A stretch of DNA of 16,267 nucleotides from IMCC26077 sp964561165 (GCA_964561165.1 CAZLOJ010000026.1:1-16267), one strand, 5' to 3'; shown: positions 7,761 to 15,088, numbered from the stretch's first letter. Made by a program: numbers and translations. Notes: generated by a model from the letters alone, not told the origin.

Positions 7761-8870
7761 TTACTTCTGTTCAGCGCGAGGAAGTACAACCTCATCAATG
7801 ATAAGTAAGACTGCTGCAGCGATCGGCACCGCAAGTAGTGCGCCTACTAGGCCTAATAATGACGTGCCAACTAACGCTGCGATGATTGTTACTAATCCCG
7901 GAATAGCAAGGTTACGTTTCATGATTCGCGGCACGATCATGTAGTTCTCGATCTGCTGGTATGCGATGTATGCGATGAGAGCAATCAACCCTCGAGTGGG
8001 GCTTTGTGCGAACGCGACAAGTGTGACAACTGCTGCGCCTATGAAGTGGCCCACCAACGGAATCAGCGCGCAGACAAAGATCAACATGCCAAGTGAAATT
8101 GCGTATGGAAGTCCCAGCGCGAATGAGAGTAAGCCAATGAAAACTGCAGCGAGGAAGGCTACGAGAACTTGGCTACCTACAAAGGTGCCAATTCTGGCGA
8201 TGATTGCATCGGAAATTTTTGCAATTCGATCGCGTCGGGAAGCTGGGGCGATGCGATAAGCAATTTTTGTTATTTGTGGCAATGATGCCATGAAGTAGAG
8301 CGTCAAGATGAGAATGGTTAGCGCTGCAAAGGCACCGCTTAATACAACTTTGCCGACGCCGACGATGCCACCGAAGGCAGTGAGAACAAATTTCCCATCT
8401 TTGACCCAGAGCGTGACTCGCTCTTGCAAAGTATCCAAGAAACCATATTGATCATTTAAATGCGCAAATGTGGGGTTGCTCTTCAATTGATTAATCAGCT
8501 CGGGTGCCGAAGAGATCAGTTGATTAGACTGGGTGATAATTGGCGGGATAATCAATAGCGAAAATAGCGTAACAAAACTAAGCACTGAGAAGAGCATCAC
8601 AATCACTGCAAGCGCGCGGCTAAGTCCTCGACCTCGGAGAAATTCAATTGCTGGGTTGAGTCCCATCGCAAAGAAGAGTGAAATGACAATCAGTACAAAA
8701 ACTTGACTCGCAGATGCCAGCGCTTGAGCCATGGTGATTGCAACGAGTGCGCCTAGTGCTCCGATAAAACCAAAGTAAAACGGGTGGCTGCGACTAAAGG
8801 GCGCGCCCACTTCTCCATATTTATGAGTCGATTGATTAGTTGGATTCTCTGATGAGTCGCTCTTTGCCAC
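7761..8870 (-). CDS. AI-2E family / PerM-like membrane protein
   Basis: A 369-residue integral membrane protein with about eight transmembrane segments. Two helices lie near 33-75, one near 85-110, then a soluble stretch (about 115-165), then the C-terminal helices. The family signatures are present: CALIPLVGHFIGA near 267-279 and YQQIENYMIVPRIM near 305-318. Members have been linked to autoinducer-2 export and to Na+/H+ antiport; the substrate here is unknown. It starts with GTG. TAAAAT lies exactly six bases upstream, a leaderless arrangement; the AGG three bases before the GTG is too close to be a normal ribosome site. Confidence 0.9.
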   Translation of the reverse strand: MAKSDSSENPTNQSTHKYGEVGAPFSRSHPFYFGFIGALGALVAITMAQALASASQVFVLIVISLFFAMGLNPAIEFLRGRGLSRALAVIVMLFSVLSFVTLFSLLIIPPIITQSNQLISSAPELINQLKSNPTFAHLNDQYGFLDTLQERVTLWVKDGKFVLTAFGGIVGVGKVVLSGAFAALTILILTLYFMASLPQITKIAYRIAPASRRDRIAKISDAIIARIGTFVGSQVLVAFLAAVFIGLLSFALGLPYAISLGMLIFVCALIPLVGHFIGAAVVTLVAFAQSPTRGLIALIAYIAYQQIENYMIVPRIMKRNLAIPGLVTIIAALVGTSLLGLVGALLAVPIAAAVLLIIDEVVLPRAEQK

Positions 8871-8876
8871 TTACCT

Positions 8877-8882
8877 ATTTTA
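8877..8882 (-). promoter_or_regulatory. -10 element of a leaderless promoter
   Basis: Reverse-strand TAAAAT followed by six bases (AGGTAA) and then the GTG at 8870. It sits in the 19-base gap after the epimerase gene, so any -35 would be inside that gene. Confidence 0.55.
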
Positions 8883-8889
8883 CGTTTAC

Positions 8890-9330
8890 CTATGCGCTTT
8901 GACTACTCTCAATCAATTCGATTAAGACCCCGCCACAATCTTTAGGGTGGAGAAAATTGATCCGTGCGCCGTTTGTGCCACGTTTTGGCGATTCATAGAG
9001 CGTGCGCATACCTAACGCTCGAGCGTGACTTGCAGCTTCCTCAACATTGCTGACACGAAAGGCCAGTTGCTGCATTCCTGGGCCGCTTCGTTCGATGAAT
9101 CGAGCGATGGTCGACTCGGGAGTAAGGGGTGCGAGGAGCTGAATCAGCGCCCCCGAGCCATCACCGAGGGCGACCATAGCCTCGATGACCCCTTGCTCTG
9201 GATTCTCTTCCTGATGGAGTAATCGGCCATTGAAGGCGCTCTCGTAGAAGGCGAGCGCTGCAGATAGATCTGGCACAGCGATGCCGACATGGTCGATGCC
9301 AAGAATTCCAGTAATCGCGGTAGGGCTCAT
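8890..9330 (-). CDS. mce: methylmalonyl-CoA epimerase
   Basis: Interconverts (2S)- and (2R)-methylmalonyl-CoA, feeding the B12-dependent mutase. The 146 residues form two vicinal-oxygen-chelate repeats. IDHVGIAVPDL (12-22) carries ligand His14, EQGVIEAM holds Glu50 (probable base), LIQLL holds Gln64, and the C-terminus FLHPKDCGGVLIEL holds Glu138. Where many epimerases have two histidines (HHxAF), this one has Gln87-Gln88 (MQQLAF). The start at ATG 9330 gives the normal family N-terminus; an in-frame extension to 9480 would cross into divergent meaB. No Shine-Dalgarno seen. It is back to back with meaB, 11 bases between start codons. Confidence 0.92.
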   Translation of the reverse strand: MSPTAITGILGIDHVGIAVPDLSAALAFYESAFNGRLLHQEENPEQGVIEAMVALGDGSGALIQLLAPLTPESTIARFIERSGPGMQQLAFRVSNVEEAASHARALGMRTLYESPKRGTNGARINFLHPKDCGGVLIELIESSQSA

Positions 9331-9335
9331 ATAGT
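9330..9335 (+). promoter_or_regulatory. -10 element of leaderless meaB promoter
   Basis: TATAGT followed by six bases (CGTATC) and the GTG at 9342. Its first base is the first base of the epimerase start codon on the other strand, so polymerase bound here would cover the epimerase start. Confidence 0.6.
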
Positions 9336-9341
9336 CGTATC

Positions 9342-10133
9342 GTGGCAGATATGGCGGAGATAAATCTCGAGGCGCTCGCACGTGGCGAGATAGATGTACT
9401 CGCTGATGCGATCTCACGTGGCGAGAATGGCGAATTGTCAGAGCGCGAACTGGCAACGATTCATGAGCGTGCCGCTGCACTGGTAAGCGCGTCGAGCCAA
9501 CCTGGTCGAATTGGAATCACTGGGAGCCCTGGCGTTGGCAAATCCACTCTGACAAGTCTGCTCATAAAGGAATTTCGAGGTAGCGGAGCGAAAGTTGGCG
9601 TGCTCGCCGTGGATCCCTCATCTGTGCTTACCGGTGGCGCGCTCCTTGGCGACCGAATTCGAATGCAGGAGCATTATGTTGACCCAGGTGTTTTCATTCG
9701 TTCGATGAGCGCACGCGGTCACCTTGGTGGACTTGCACGGGCTACCCCGATTGCAAGCGAAATTCTGGCCATTGCAGGATATGCGCCGGTAATTGTCGAG
9801 ACAGTAGGTGTTGGTCAGAGCGAAGTGGAGGTGATGAATCATGTCGATACGACGATTGTCGTCTTAGCGCCAGGTGCAGGAGATGATATTCAAAGTGCGA
9901 AAGCCGGAATCTTGGAAGTTGCAGACATATTTATCATCAACAAAATCGATCGAGATTTAGAGGGCGCTGAGAAACTTCGCCAAGAATTAATTCGCTCGCA
10001 AGAGCTATCCATGCGCCATAATGGATGGCGCGCACCAGTGATGATGACAAGCGCTCTTGATCGAATAGGTATCACCGAGGTAGTAGCAGCAATCAGAAAG
10101 CATCAGGAATTCAAGAACGCCGATAAGGGGTAA
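9342..10133 (+). CDS. meaB: MeaB/ArgK-family GTPase, methylmalonyl-CoA mutase chaperone
   Basis: G3E-class GTPase that guards and reloads cobalamin in methylmalonyl-CoA mutase. The 263 residues show Walker A GSPGVGKST (61-69), VDPSS (90-94), IRSMSARGHLGG (119-130), switch ETVGVGQSE (153-161) and NKID (200-203), all typical of the family. The N-terminal helical region (1-55) is of normal size. The protein ends about 60 residues after the last core motif, whereas MeaB and ArgK of about 330 residues carry a further dimerisation helix and arm; that part seems to be missing. The start is GTG 9342 with a leaderless -10; ATG 9351 is an alternative. Confidence 0.93.
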   Translation: MADMAEINLEALARGEIDVLADAISRGENGELSERELATIHERAAALVSASSQPGRIGITGSPGVGKSTLTSLLIKEFRGSGAKVGVLAVDPSSVLTGGALLGDRIRMQEHYVDPGVFIRSMSARGHLGGLARATPIASEILAIAGYAPVIVETVGVGQSEVEVMNHVDTTIVVLAPGAGDDIQSAKAGILEVADIFIINKIDRDLEGAEKLRQELIRSQELSMRHNGWRAPVMMTSALDRIGITEVVAAIRKHQEFKNADKG

Positions 10134-10136
10134 ACT
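10131..10136 (+). promoter_or_regulatory. -10 element of leaderless promoter overlapping meaB stop
   Basis: TAAACT, whose first three bases are the meaB stop codon, followed by six bases (ACCTCC) and the GTG at 10143. No purine-rich ribosome site is found in front of that GTG. Confidence 0.55.
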
Positions 10137-10142
10137 ACCTCC

Positions 10143-11012
10143 GTGGCGCAACTTCCTAGTCAATTTAATCGTGCATTTGATTTAAGCACGTTAAAACCGC
10201 CACCTCCCGTTGCATCGGGTCAGATTATTGAATGCAATGAACGTATTTTCGTAGAACAGCTCATTCCGCTTTCGAAGCAAAAGCCAGTCATTCTGGTGCT
10301 GTGGACCCCGCGCAGTGATGACAGCATCGCGCTGGTAGATGCTTTGGCAGCGTTGGCACAAAAACCGGGCGCGAACTGGCAACTTGCCACGGTTAATGCC
10401 GATAGCGAAGCAGCAATAGTTGAGGCGCTCCGCGCTACTGGCGTACCGATGACTGTCGCGTTGATCGGTGGTCAAGTCGCTCCATTGTTCGAAGGATTAA
10501 TCTCGCCTGAACAACTCAATGAGCTCATCGACAAAGTTGTAGCGCTGGCACAGAAGCAAGGAATCACCGGAGCTGCGGGCGCGGCTGATGACGCTACTGA
10601 AGAACCTGAAATTGCAGCGGCTTACGGTGCGCTTGCAGTGAATGACCTAAATCGTGCTAAATCGGAATTTGAGCGCCTGTTAACTCGCAAACCTGGAGAT
10701 AGCGAGGCGATCCAAGGATTAGCAAATATTGAGTTGCTCCAGAGAATTGCAGGTTACGATGGCGTAGCAGTTATGGCAGACGCTGAACGTGATAATCATG
10801 ATGTTTCAATTCAACGAATAGCTGCTGATTTTGAATTCCTCGCTGGTGATATCTCAGGTGCGTTCGAACGTTTGATAAATCTTATACAAATCACAGCTGG
10901 AGATGAGAGGGAATCGGTTCGACTTCATGTATTGTCACTTTTTGCAATGTTAGAAAGTGATAATCCTGAATTGATTAAAGCGAGAAGTGCGTTGGCGAGG
11001 GCGTTATTTTGA
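10143..11012 (+). CDS. thioredoxin-fold/TPR protein (CnoX/YbbN-like), no CXXC
   Basis: A 289-residue cytoplasmic protein. Residues 25-135 have a thioredoxin fold: IFVEQLI, PVILVLWTPRSDDS (48-61), LATVNAD, and the cis-proline region TGVPMTVAL (99-107). The place of the redox CXXC is taken by PRSD (56-59), so it cannot form the usual disulfide. From about 155 come TPR-like helices (AAAYGALAVNDLNRAKSEFERLL and onward). This layout is that of CnoX/YbbN, a chaperone holdase that hands clients to GroEL and DnaK. The neighbouring epimerase and MeaB recall the neighbourhood of such genes in mycobacteria and streptomycetes. It starts with GTG and its stop overlaps the next start (TTGA). Confidence 0.85.
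   Translation: MAQLPSQFNRAFDLSTLKPPPPVASGQIIECNERIFVEQLIPLSKQKPVILVLWTPRSDDSIALVDALAALAQKPGANWQLATVNADSEAAIVEALRATGVPMTVALIGGQVAPLFEGLISPEQLNELIDKVVALAQKQGITGAAGAADDATEEPEIAAAYGALAVNDLNRAKSEFERLLTRKPGDSEAIQGLANIELLQRIAGYDGVAVMADAERDNHDVSIQRIAADFEFLAGDISGAFERLINLIQITAGDERESVRLHVLSLFAMLESDNPELIKARSALARALF
10997..11000 (+). promoter_or_regulatory. ribosome binding site of MFS gene
   Basis: GAGG with eight bases to TTG 11009, lying inside the end of the preceding gene. It supports the rare TTG start and translation coupled to the upstream gene. Confidence 0.5.
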
Positions 11013-12229
11013 GTAGTGGTTCACCGGAGAGCAATCCCGAGAAGATTGTTATAAGTAAGACTCAGCAACGACTTTTTGCCTCCCTGCATTTCCTCTTTGG
11101 TCTAGGAATCATGAGCTGGGTTACGCGGTTTGTCGACATTAAACGGAATCTTGGACTGAGCAACGCAGAATTTGGTTCGCTACTGACGCTCGGAACCATT
11201 GGCTCACTTTCGGCATTTCTTGTGATGGGACACCTCGTGCACGTGCATGGAGTTCGTAGGGTCCTCACAATAAGCGCTATTGCAACCTTCCTTCTTATTG
11301 CTGCAGCAACTTGGGTCACAAGCCCAGTTCTCTTCATGTTCGTTAATATCTTCATCGCAGCAGCTATTTCAGGTTTTCATGTCTCCATCACTACTCAGAC
11401 GATGTGGATGCAGGAGAGACTACAAAACGGGTTCGCCTCTCGCATGTCAGGGGTCTGGTCGATTGGCGCTCTTTTGACCGCTGTCATCTCGATTATTGTT
11501 GCAAAGTTGCTTTCCATCGAAATTCATGTGACCACGCTCAGTTTGATTGTGACCGTAGTGACTCTCTTGATTATTCGTAAGCTCTCACCTCTGTTTCTAG
11601 GGAAGAACCCACAAGCTGCGAAGAAGGATGCCTTCATTTTAGCGAAGTTTTTCACTACATTAAAAGTAGATTGGATTGTCGCTTTCGGATTGCTCTTTGG
11701 AAGCATCCTTGAATTCATCACCGCCGATTGGTCCTCTATTTTTGGTCGTGAAGAGTTGGGGCTAGATCCCTCATTAAGTGTTGTTCCTTACTTCGTATTT
11801 ATCTTCGCAATGATTATTGGTCGATTTAATTTCAGTAAACTTGAGAAGAAATATAATCTTGAAAAACTTGTCACGGTCTTCGGTATTGCCGGGGGTCTTT
11901 CAATGGCATTTGGAATCATCGCTGGAAAGATCTTGGCAGGTACATCCCCAATTCTTGGTCTGGTTGCCTGTGGTATCGGGTTCGTCGGTGGCGGTTATGG
12001 CCTCTCCTTCATGTGGGCAGTCTTTAATCTCCGCGGTATCGAGCGTTCGGACTTGGGGACAAGCGCCGTAATTTCGCAATTAGCTGCCTTTCAAAATTTG
12101 GCCGTCTTTGTAGTGAAGAATTTAGTCGCTATCGCAGCGGGAATCTTCGGCCTTCCGATCGCAATGCTCATTCCATGCGTCATGCTGATGTTCGTGGGGT
12201 ATTTCTTCCGACGAGCTAGCGTAAATTAG
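11009..12229 (+). CDS. MFS transporter
   Basis: A 406-residue inner-membrane carrier with about twelve hydrophobic segments in two halves. The start is TTG 11009 with TTGA overlapping the stop of the thioredoxin-fold gene. The first cytoplasmic loop GHLVHVHGVRRV (between segments 2 and 3) matches the MFS signature. Segment 1 with FVDIKRNLGLSNAEFG resembles the YbjJ/sugar-type group, but the substrate cannot be told. The second half begins with about 30 polar residues (LGKNPQAAKKDA). It ends convergent to aceE, 18 bases away. Confidence 0.88.
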   Translation: MSSGSPESNPEKIVISKTQQRLFASLHFLFGLGIMSWVTRFVDIKRNLGLSNAEFGSLLTLGTIGSLSAFLVMGHLVHVHGVRRVLTISAIATFLLIAAATWVTSPVLFMFVNIFIAAAISGFHVSITTQTMWMQERLQNGFASRMSGVWSIGALLTAVISIIVAKLLSIEIHVTTLSLIVTVVTLLIIRKLSPLFLGKNPQAAKKDAFILAKFFTTLKVDWIVAFGLLFGSILEFITADWSSIFGREELGLDPSLSVVPYFVFIFAMIIGRFNFSKLEKKYNLEKLVTVFGIAGGLSMAFGIIAGKILAGTSPILGLVACGIGFVGGGYGLSFMWAVFNLRGIERSDLGTSAVISQLAAFQNLAVFVVKNLVAIAAGIFGLPIAMLIPCVMLMFVGYFFRRASVN

Positions 12230-12247
12230 CCCCGACCTAACTCTAGA

Positions 12248-14974
12248 TTAACCCGAACCTTCGGTGTTCCCTGGGTCTGCTGCCGACACATCATGGAGCG
12301 CGTATTTTTCAATCGCTGCTTGAACGGTGGACGTTGGAATCTTTCCTTCGAGTGCGAGGCGAGAGAGCGTGGCAACCACAATCGATTCGGCATCAACGCG
12401 GAAGTGGCGACGGAGCGCACCACGGGTATCCGAAAGACCAAAACCATCAGTACCTAGCGAGCTAAAGCGAGCTCCCAGCCATGGTGCGATTTGATCCTGC
12501 ACACTTCGCATGAAATCACTGACGGCAACAATTGGTCCGGTGGTCCCCGCCAACTTTTTGGTGACATATGCCTGCTCTGGCGCATCAGGATGCATCATGT
12601 TGTGGCGATCTACTTCAAGTCCGTCGCGACGAAGTTCATTCCAGGAGGTTACTGACCAGATATCCGCGCTAATGCTCCAATCGTTCTGCAAGAGCTCTTG
12701 CGCCTTGAGCGCCCAATTGACAGCAACTCCTGATGCCAAGATTTGTGCTGTGTGTTGGCCGCCTGGTGCTCCAGCTTTTAATTGGTAGATACCCTTAAGT
12801 AAGCCTTCGACATCAACGTTCTCTGGTTCAGCTGGTTGCACATACGGCTCGTTGTAGACGGTGAGGTAGTAGTAAATGTTCTCACTATCTTCGCCGTACA
12901 TTCGCTTGATGCCATCTTTGACGATGTGGCCAACTTCGTAGGCGAAAGCGGGGTCATATGCGATAACAGCGGGATTAGTCGATGCAAGAAGATGTGAATG
13001 CCCATCTTCATGTTGCAACCCTTCGCCATTGAGCGTGGTGCGTCCTGCAGTTGCGCCGAGAACGAATCCGCGAACTAGCTGATCGGCGGCTGCCCAGAAT
13101 GAATCACCGGTGCGTTGGAAACCGAACATCGAGTAGAAGATGTAAATCGGAATCATCGGTTCGTTATGCGTGGAGTACGAGCTTCCTACTGCAGTGAATG
13201 ATGCAACCGATCCCGCTTCGTTGATTCCTTCATGAAGAATGACGCCTGCGGTTGATTCTTTATACGAGAGCATCAATTCGCGATCCACAGCGGTGTATTT
13301 CTGGCCGTGTGGCGAGTAGATCTTCATAGTTGGGAAGAGTGAATCCATTCCGAAGGTGCGCGCTTCGTCGGGGATGATCGGAACGATGCGCGAGCCGATT
13401 TCCGGATCCTTAGCAAGATCTTTGAGGAGTCGAACAAATGCCATCGTGGTTGCTACGGCTTGATGACCCGAGCCACGTTTTGCCGATTCGAATGCACTCT
13501 CTGCGGGTTGTCCGAGTGGGCGAGATTTAGCGCGGCGGCTTGGAACGAAACCACCGAGCGCTTGTCGACGCTCCATTAGGTACTCGTGCTCTTTCGAGCC
13601 CTTCGGTAGCGAGAGATATGGTGGCAAGTATGGATCGAGCTCTTCATCCTTGACTGGAAGCTGAAGGCGATCGCGGAACTCTTTGAGGTCTTCGGCAGTC
13701 ATCTTCTTCATTTGATGCGTTGCGTTGCGACCTTCGAAATGTGAGCCAAGAGTCCAGCCCTTGATGGTTTTCGCGAGAATCACAGTTGGTTGACCCGTAT
13801 GTGTAACGGCGGCTTGGTATGCAGCATAAAGCTTTCGATAATCATGGCCTCCGCGCTTAAGGTTCCAGATTTTCTCATCGCTCCAATTTGCGACCATCGC
13901 AGCAGTGCGCGGATCCTTACCGAAGAAATGCTCACGGATGAATGCGCCATCCTCAGCTTTATACGTTTGGAAATCACCATCGAGCGTGGTGTTCATGATG
14001 TTTACGAGGGCGCCTTCACGATCTTGCGCGAGAAGTTCATCCCACTCGCGACCCCATACAACTTTGATGACATTCCAGCCAGCGCCACCGAAGAGCGATT
14101 CCAACTCTTGGATGATTTTTCCGTTGCCGCGAACCGGACCATCAAGTCGTTGCAAGTTGCAGTTGACGACGAACGTTAAATTATCAAGTCGCTCGCGTGC
14201 AGCGAGAGAGATTGCGCTGATGCTCTCTGGCTCATCGATTTCGCCATCACCGAGGAATGCCCACACTCGTTGATCACTCGTATCTTTGATGCCACGGTTA
14301 TGAAGGTAACGATTAAAGCGTGCTTGGTAGATTGCATTGAGTGGTCCAAGGCCCATCGAGACAGTTGGGAATTGCCAGAACTCTGGCATTAAACGGGGAT
14401 GTGGATACGAGGAGAGTCCGCCACCAGCGTGGGAGAGTTCCTGGCGGAAACCATCCATTTGATCTTCAGTTAGTCGACCCTCAACAAATGCGCGACCATA
14501 AACACCTGGGCTGGCATGTCCCTGGAAGAAAATTTGATCTCCGCCGCCTGCATGTTCTGGGCCGCGGAAGAAGTGATTGAAACCCACTTCGTAGAGTGAT
14601 GCAGATGATGCGTACGTTGAGATGTGCCCACCGACGCCGACGCCAGGTCGTTGCGCGCGGTGCACTGTGACCGCTGCGTTCCATCTGATGTACGCGCGGA
14701 TTCTGCGCTCGAGGAATTCATCACCTGGGAATTCAGGTTCGCGATCTGGTGGGATGGTGTTGATGTAATCAGTGGTGCGAAGTGATGCGACGCCAACGCC
14801 ACTTTCGCGGGCGCGTTGCAACATGCTTAATAAGAGGTAGCGCACTCGCTCTGGGCCATCGCTTTTGAGGGCGGCGTCGAGTGATTGGTGCCATTCGTTA
14901 GTCTCTTCAGGGTCGCTATCCACCAGTTGATCAATCAACTGGATGTCAGTGTCTTTGGGAAGTTCCCGAGACAT
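12248..14974 (-). CDS. aceE: pyruvate dehydrogenase E1 component, homodimeric type
   Basis: Thiamine-diphosphate enzyme that decarboxylates pyruvate and acetylates the lipoyl domain of E2, linking glycolysis to acetyl-CoA. The 908 residues fit AceE (about 890-920). The ThDP/Mg motif is GDGEID...NCN at 242-272, preceded by FFQGHASPGVYGRAF (149-163) and GVGVGGHISTY (111-121). The transketolase-like central part and C-terminal domain are complete. The start ATG 14974 follows GAGGAG (14984-14979) by four bases; the open frame continues to 15139 but is low quality and crosses the promoter region. Actinobacteria use this homodimeric E1 in a mixed complex. It is monocistronic, divergent from the DUF3052 gene, with a promoter that may begin near 15020. 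Confidence 0.97.
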   Translation of the reverse strand: MSRELPKDTDIQLIDQLVDSDPEETNEWHQSLDAALKSDGPERVRYLLLSMLQRARESGVGVASLRTTDYINTIPPDREPEFPGDEFLERRIRAYIRWNAAVTVHRAQRPGVGVGGHISTYASSASLYEVGFNHFFRGPEHAGGGDQIFFQGHASPGVYGRAFVEGRLTEDQMDGFRQELSHAGGGLSSYPHPRLMPEFWQFPTVSMGLGPLNAIYQARFNRYLHNRGIKDTSDQRVWAFLGDGEIDEPESISAISLAARERLDNLTFVVNCNLQRLDGPVRGNGKIIQELESLFGGAGWNVIKVVWGREWDELLAQDREGALVNIMNTTLDGDFQTYKAEDGAFIREHFFGKDPRTAAMVANWSDEKIWNLKRGGHDYRKLYAAYQAAVTHTGQPTVILAKTIKGWTLGSHFEGRNATHQMKKMTAEDLKEFRDRLQLPVKDEELDPYLPPYLSLPKGSKEHEYLMERRQALGGFVPSRRAKSRPLGQPAESAFESAKRGSGHQAVATTMAFVRLLKDLAKDPEIGSRIVPIIPDEARTFGMDSLFPTMKIYSPHGQKYTAVDRELMLSYKESTAGVILHEGINEAGSVASFTAVGSSYSTHNEPMIPIYIFYSMFGFQRTGDSFWAAADQLVRGFVLGATAGRTTLNGEGLQHEDGHSHLLASTNPAVIAYDPAFAYEVGHIVKDGIKRMYGEDSENIYYYLTVYNEPYVQPAEPENVDVEGLLKGIYQLKAGAPGGQHTAQILASGVAVNWALKAQELLQNDWSISADIWSVTSWNELRRDGLEVDRHNMMHPDAPEQAYVTKKLAGTTGPIVAVSDFMRSVQDQIAPWLGARFSSLGTDGFGLSDTRGALRRHFRVDAESIVVATLSRLALEGKIPTSTVQAAIEKYALHDVSAADPGNTEGSG

Positions 14975-14978
14975 ATCA

Positions 14979-14984
14979 CTCCTC
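14979..14984 (-). promoter_or_regulatory. ribosome binding site of aceE
   Basis: Reverse-strand GAGGAG, four bases before ATG 14974. It decides the start of aceE. Confidence 0.75.
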
Positions 14985-14993
14985 GTCTGGCGC

Positions 14994-15011
14994 GGAAAAC
15001 GTTGGAAAACG
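14994..15011. repeat. two direct copies of GGAAAACG, 10-base period
   Basis: GGAAAACG occurs at 14994-15001 and again at 15004-15011, starting exactly ten bases apart. It lies in the presumed aceE leader just upstream of the ribosome site (CGTTTTCC twice on the transcribed strand). Confidence 0.45.
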
Positions 15012-15026
15012 AGCGTTCCCTTCAGC

Positions 15027-15032
15027 ACCATA
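15027..15032 (-). promoter_or_regulatory. possible -10 of aceE
   Basis: Reverse-strand TATGGT preceded by AAGA, with no good -35 at the expected distance. It would give a leader of about 45 bases, in keeping with the strong ribosome site. Weak evidence. Confidence 0.3.
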
Positions 15033-15064
15033 TCTTCCCCCCTCCACCCCTTGTCGGCATAATC

Positions 15065-15088
15065 GAGGTGAACTCTTGGGTTTACCTC
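15065..15088. promoter_or_regulatory. hyphenated inverted repeat between aceE and DUF3052
   Basis: GAGGTGAAC, six bases, then GTTTACCTC. The arms pair over nine positions; the sixth (G with T) is a wobble in RNA and a mismatch in DNA. It lies upstream of the presumed aceE -10 and in front of the DUF3052 gene, a good site for a dimeric regulator. No terminator T-run follows on either strand. It does not match the LexA box (GAAC-N4-GTTC). Confidence 0.45.

Noticed and set aside
9331..9480. Upstream extension of the epimerase
   Set aside because: It would overlap the start of meaB on the other strand with His/Arg-rich sequence; the family N-terminus begins at 9330.
12253..12264. CCGAA-CC-TTCGG palindrome as a terminator between the MFS gene and aceE
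   Set aside because: It lies inside the aceE C-terminal codons, the arms are short, and no T-run follows on either strand.
13790..14273. Two overlapping plus-strand open frames of over 120 codons
   Set aside because: Both lie wholly antisense to conserved aceE coding sequence, including its ThDP region, and encode no recognisable protein.
15065..15088. LexA/SOS box in the inverted repeat
   Set aside because: The core is GAAC-N6-GTTT, not GAAC-N4-GTTC, and the neighbouring genes are not DNA-damage genes.
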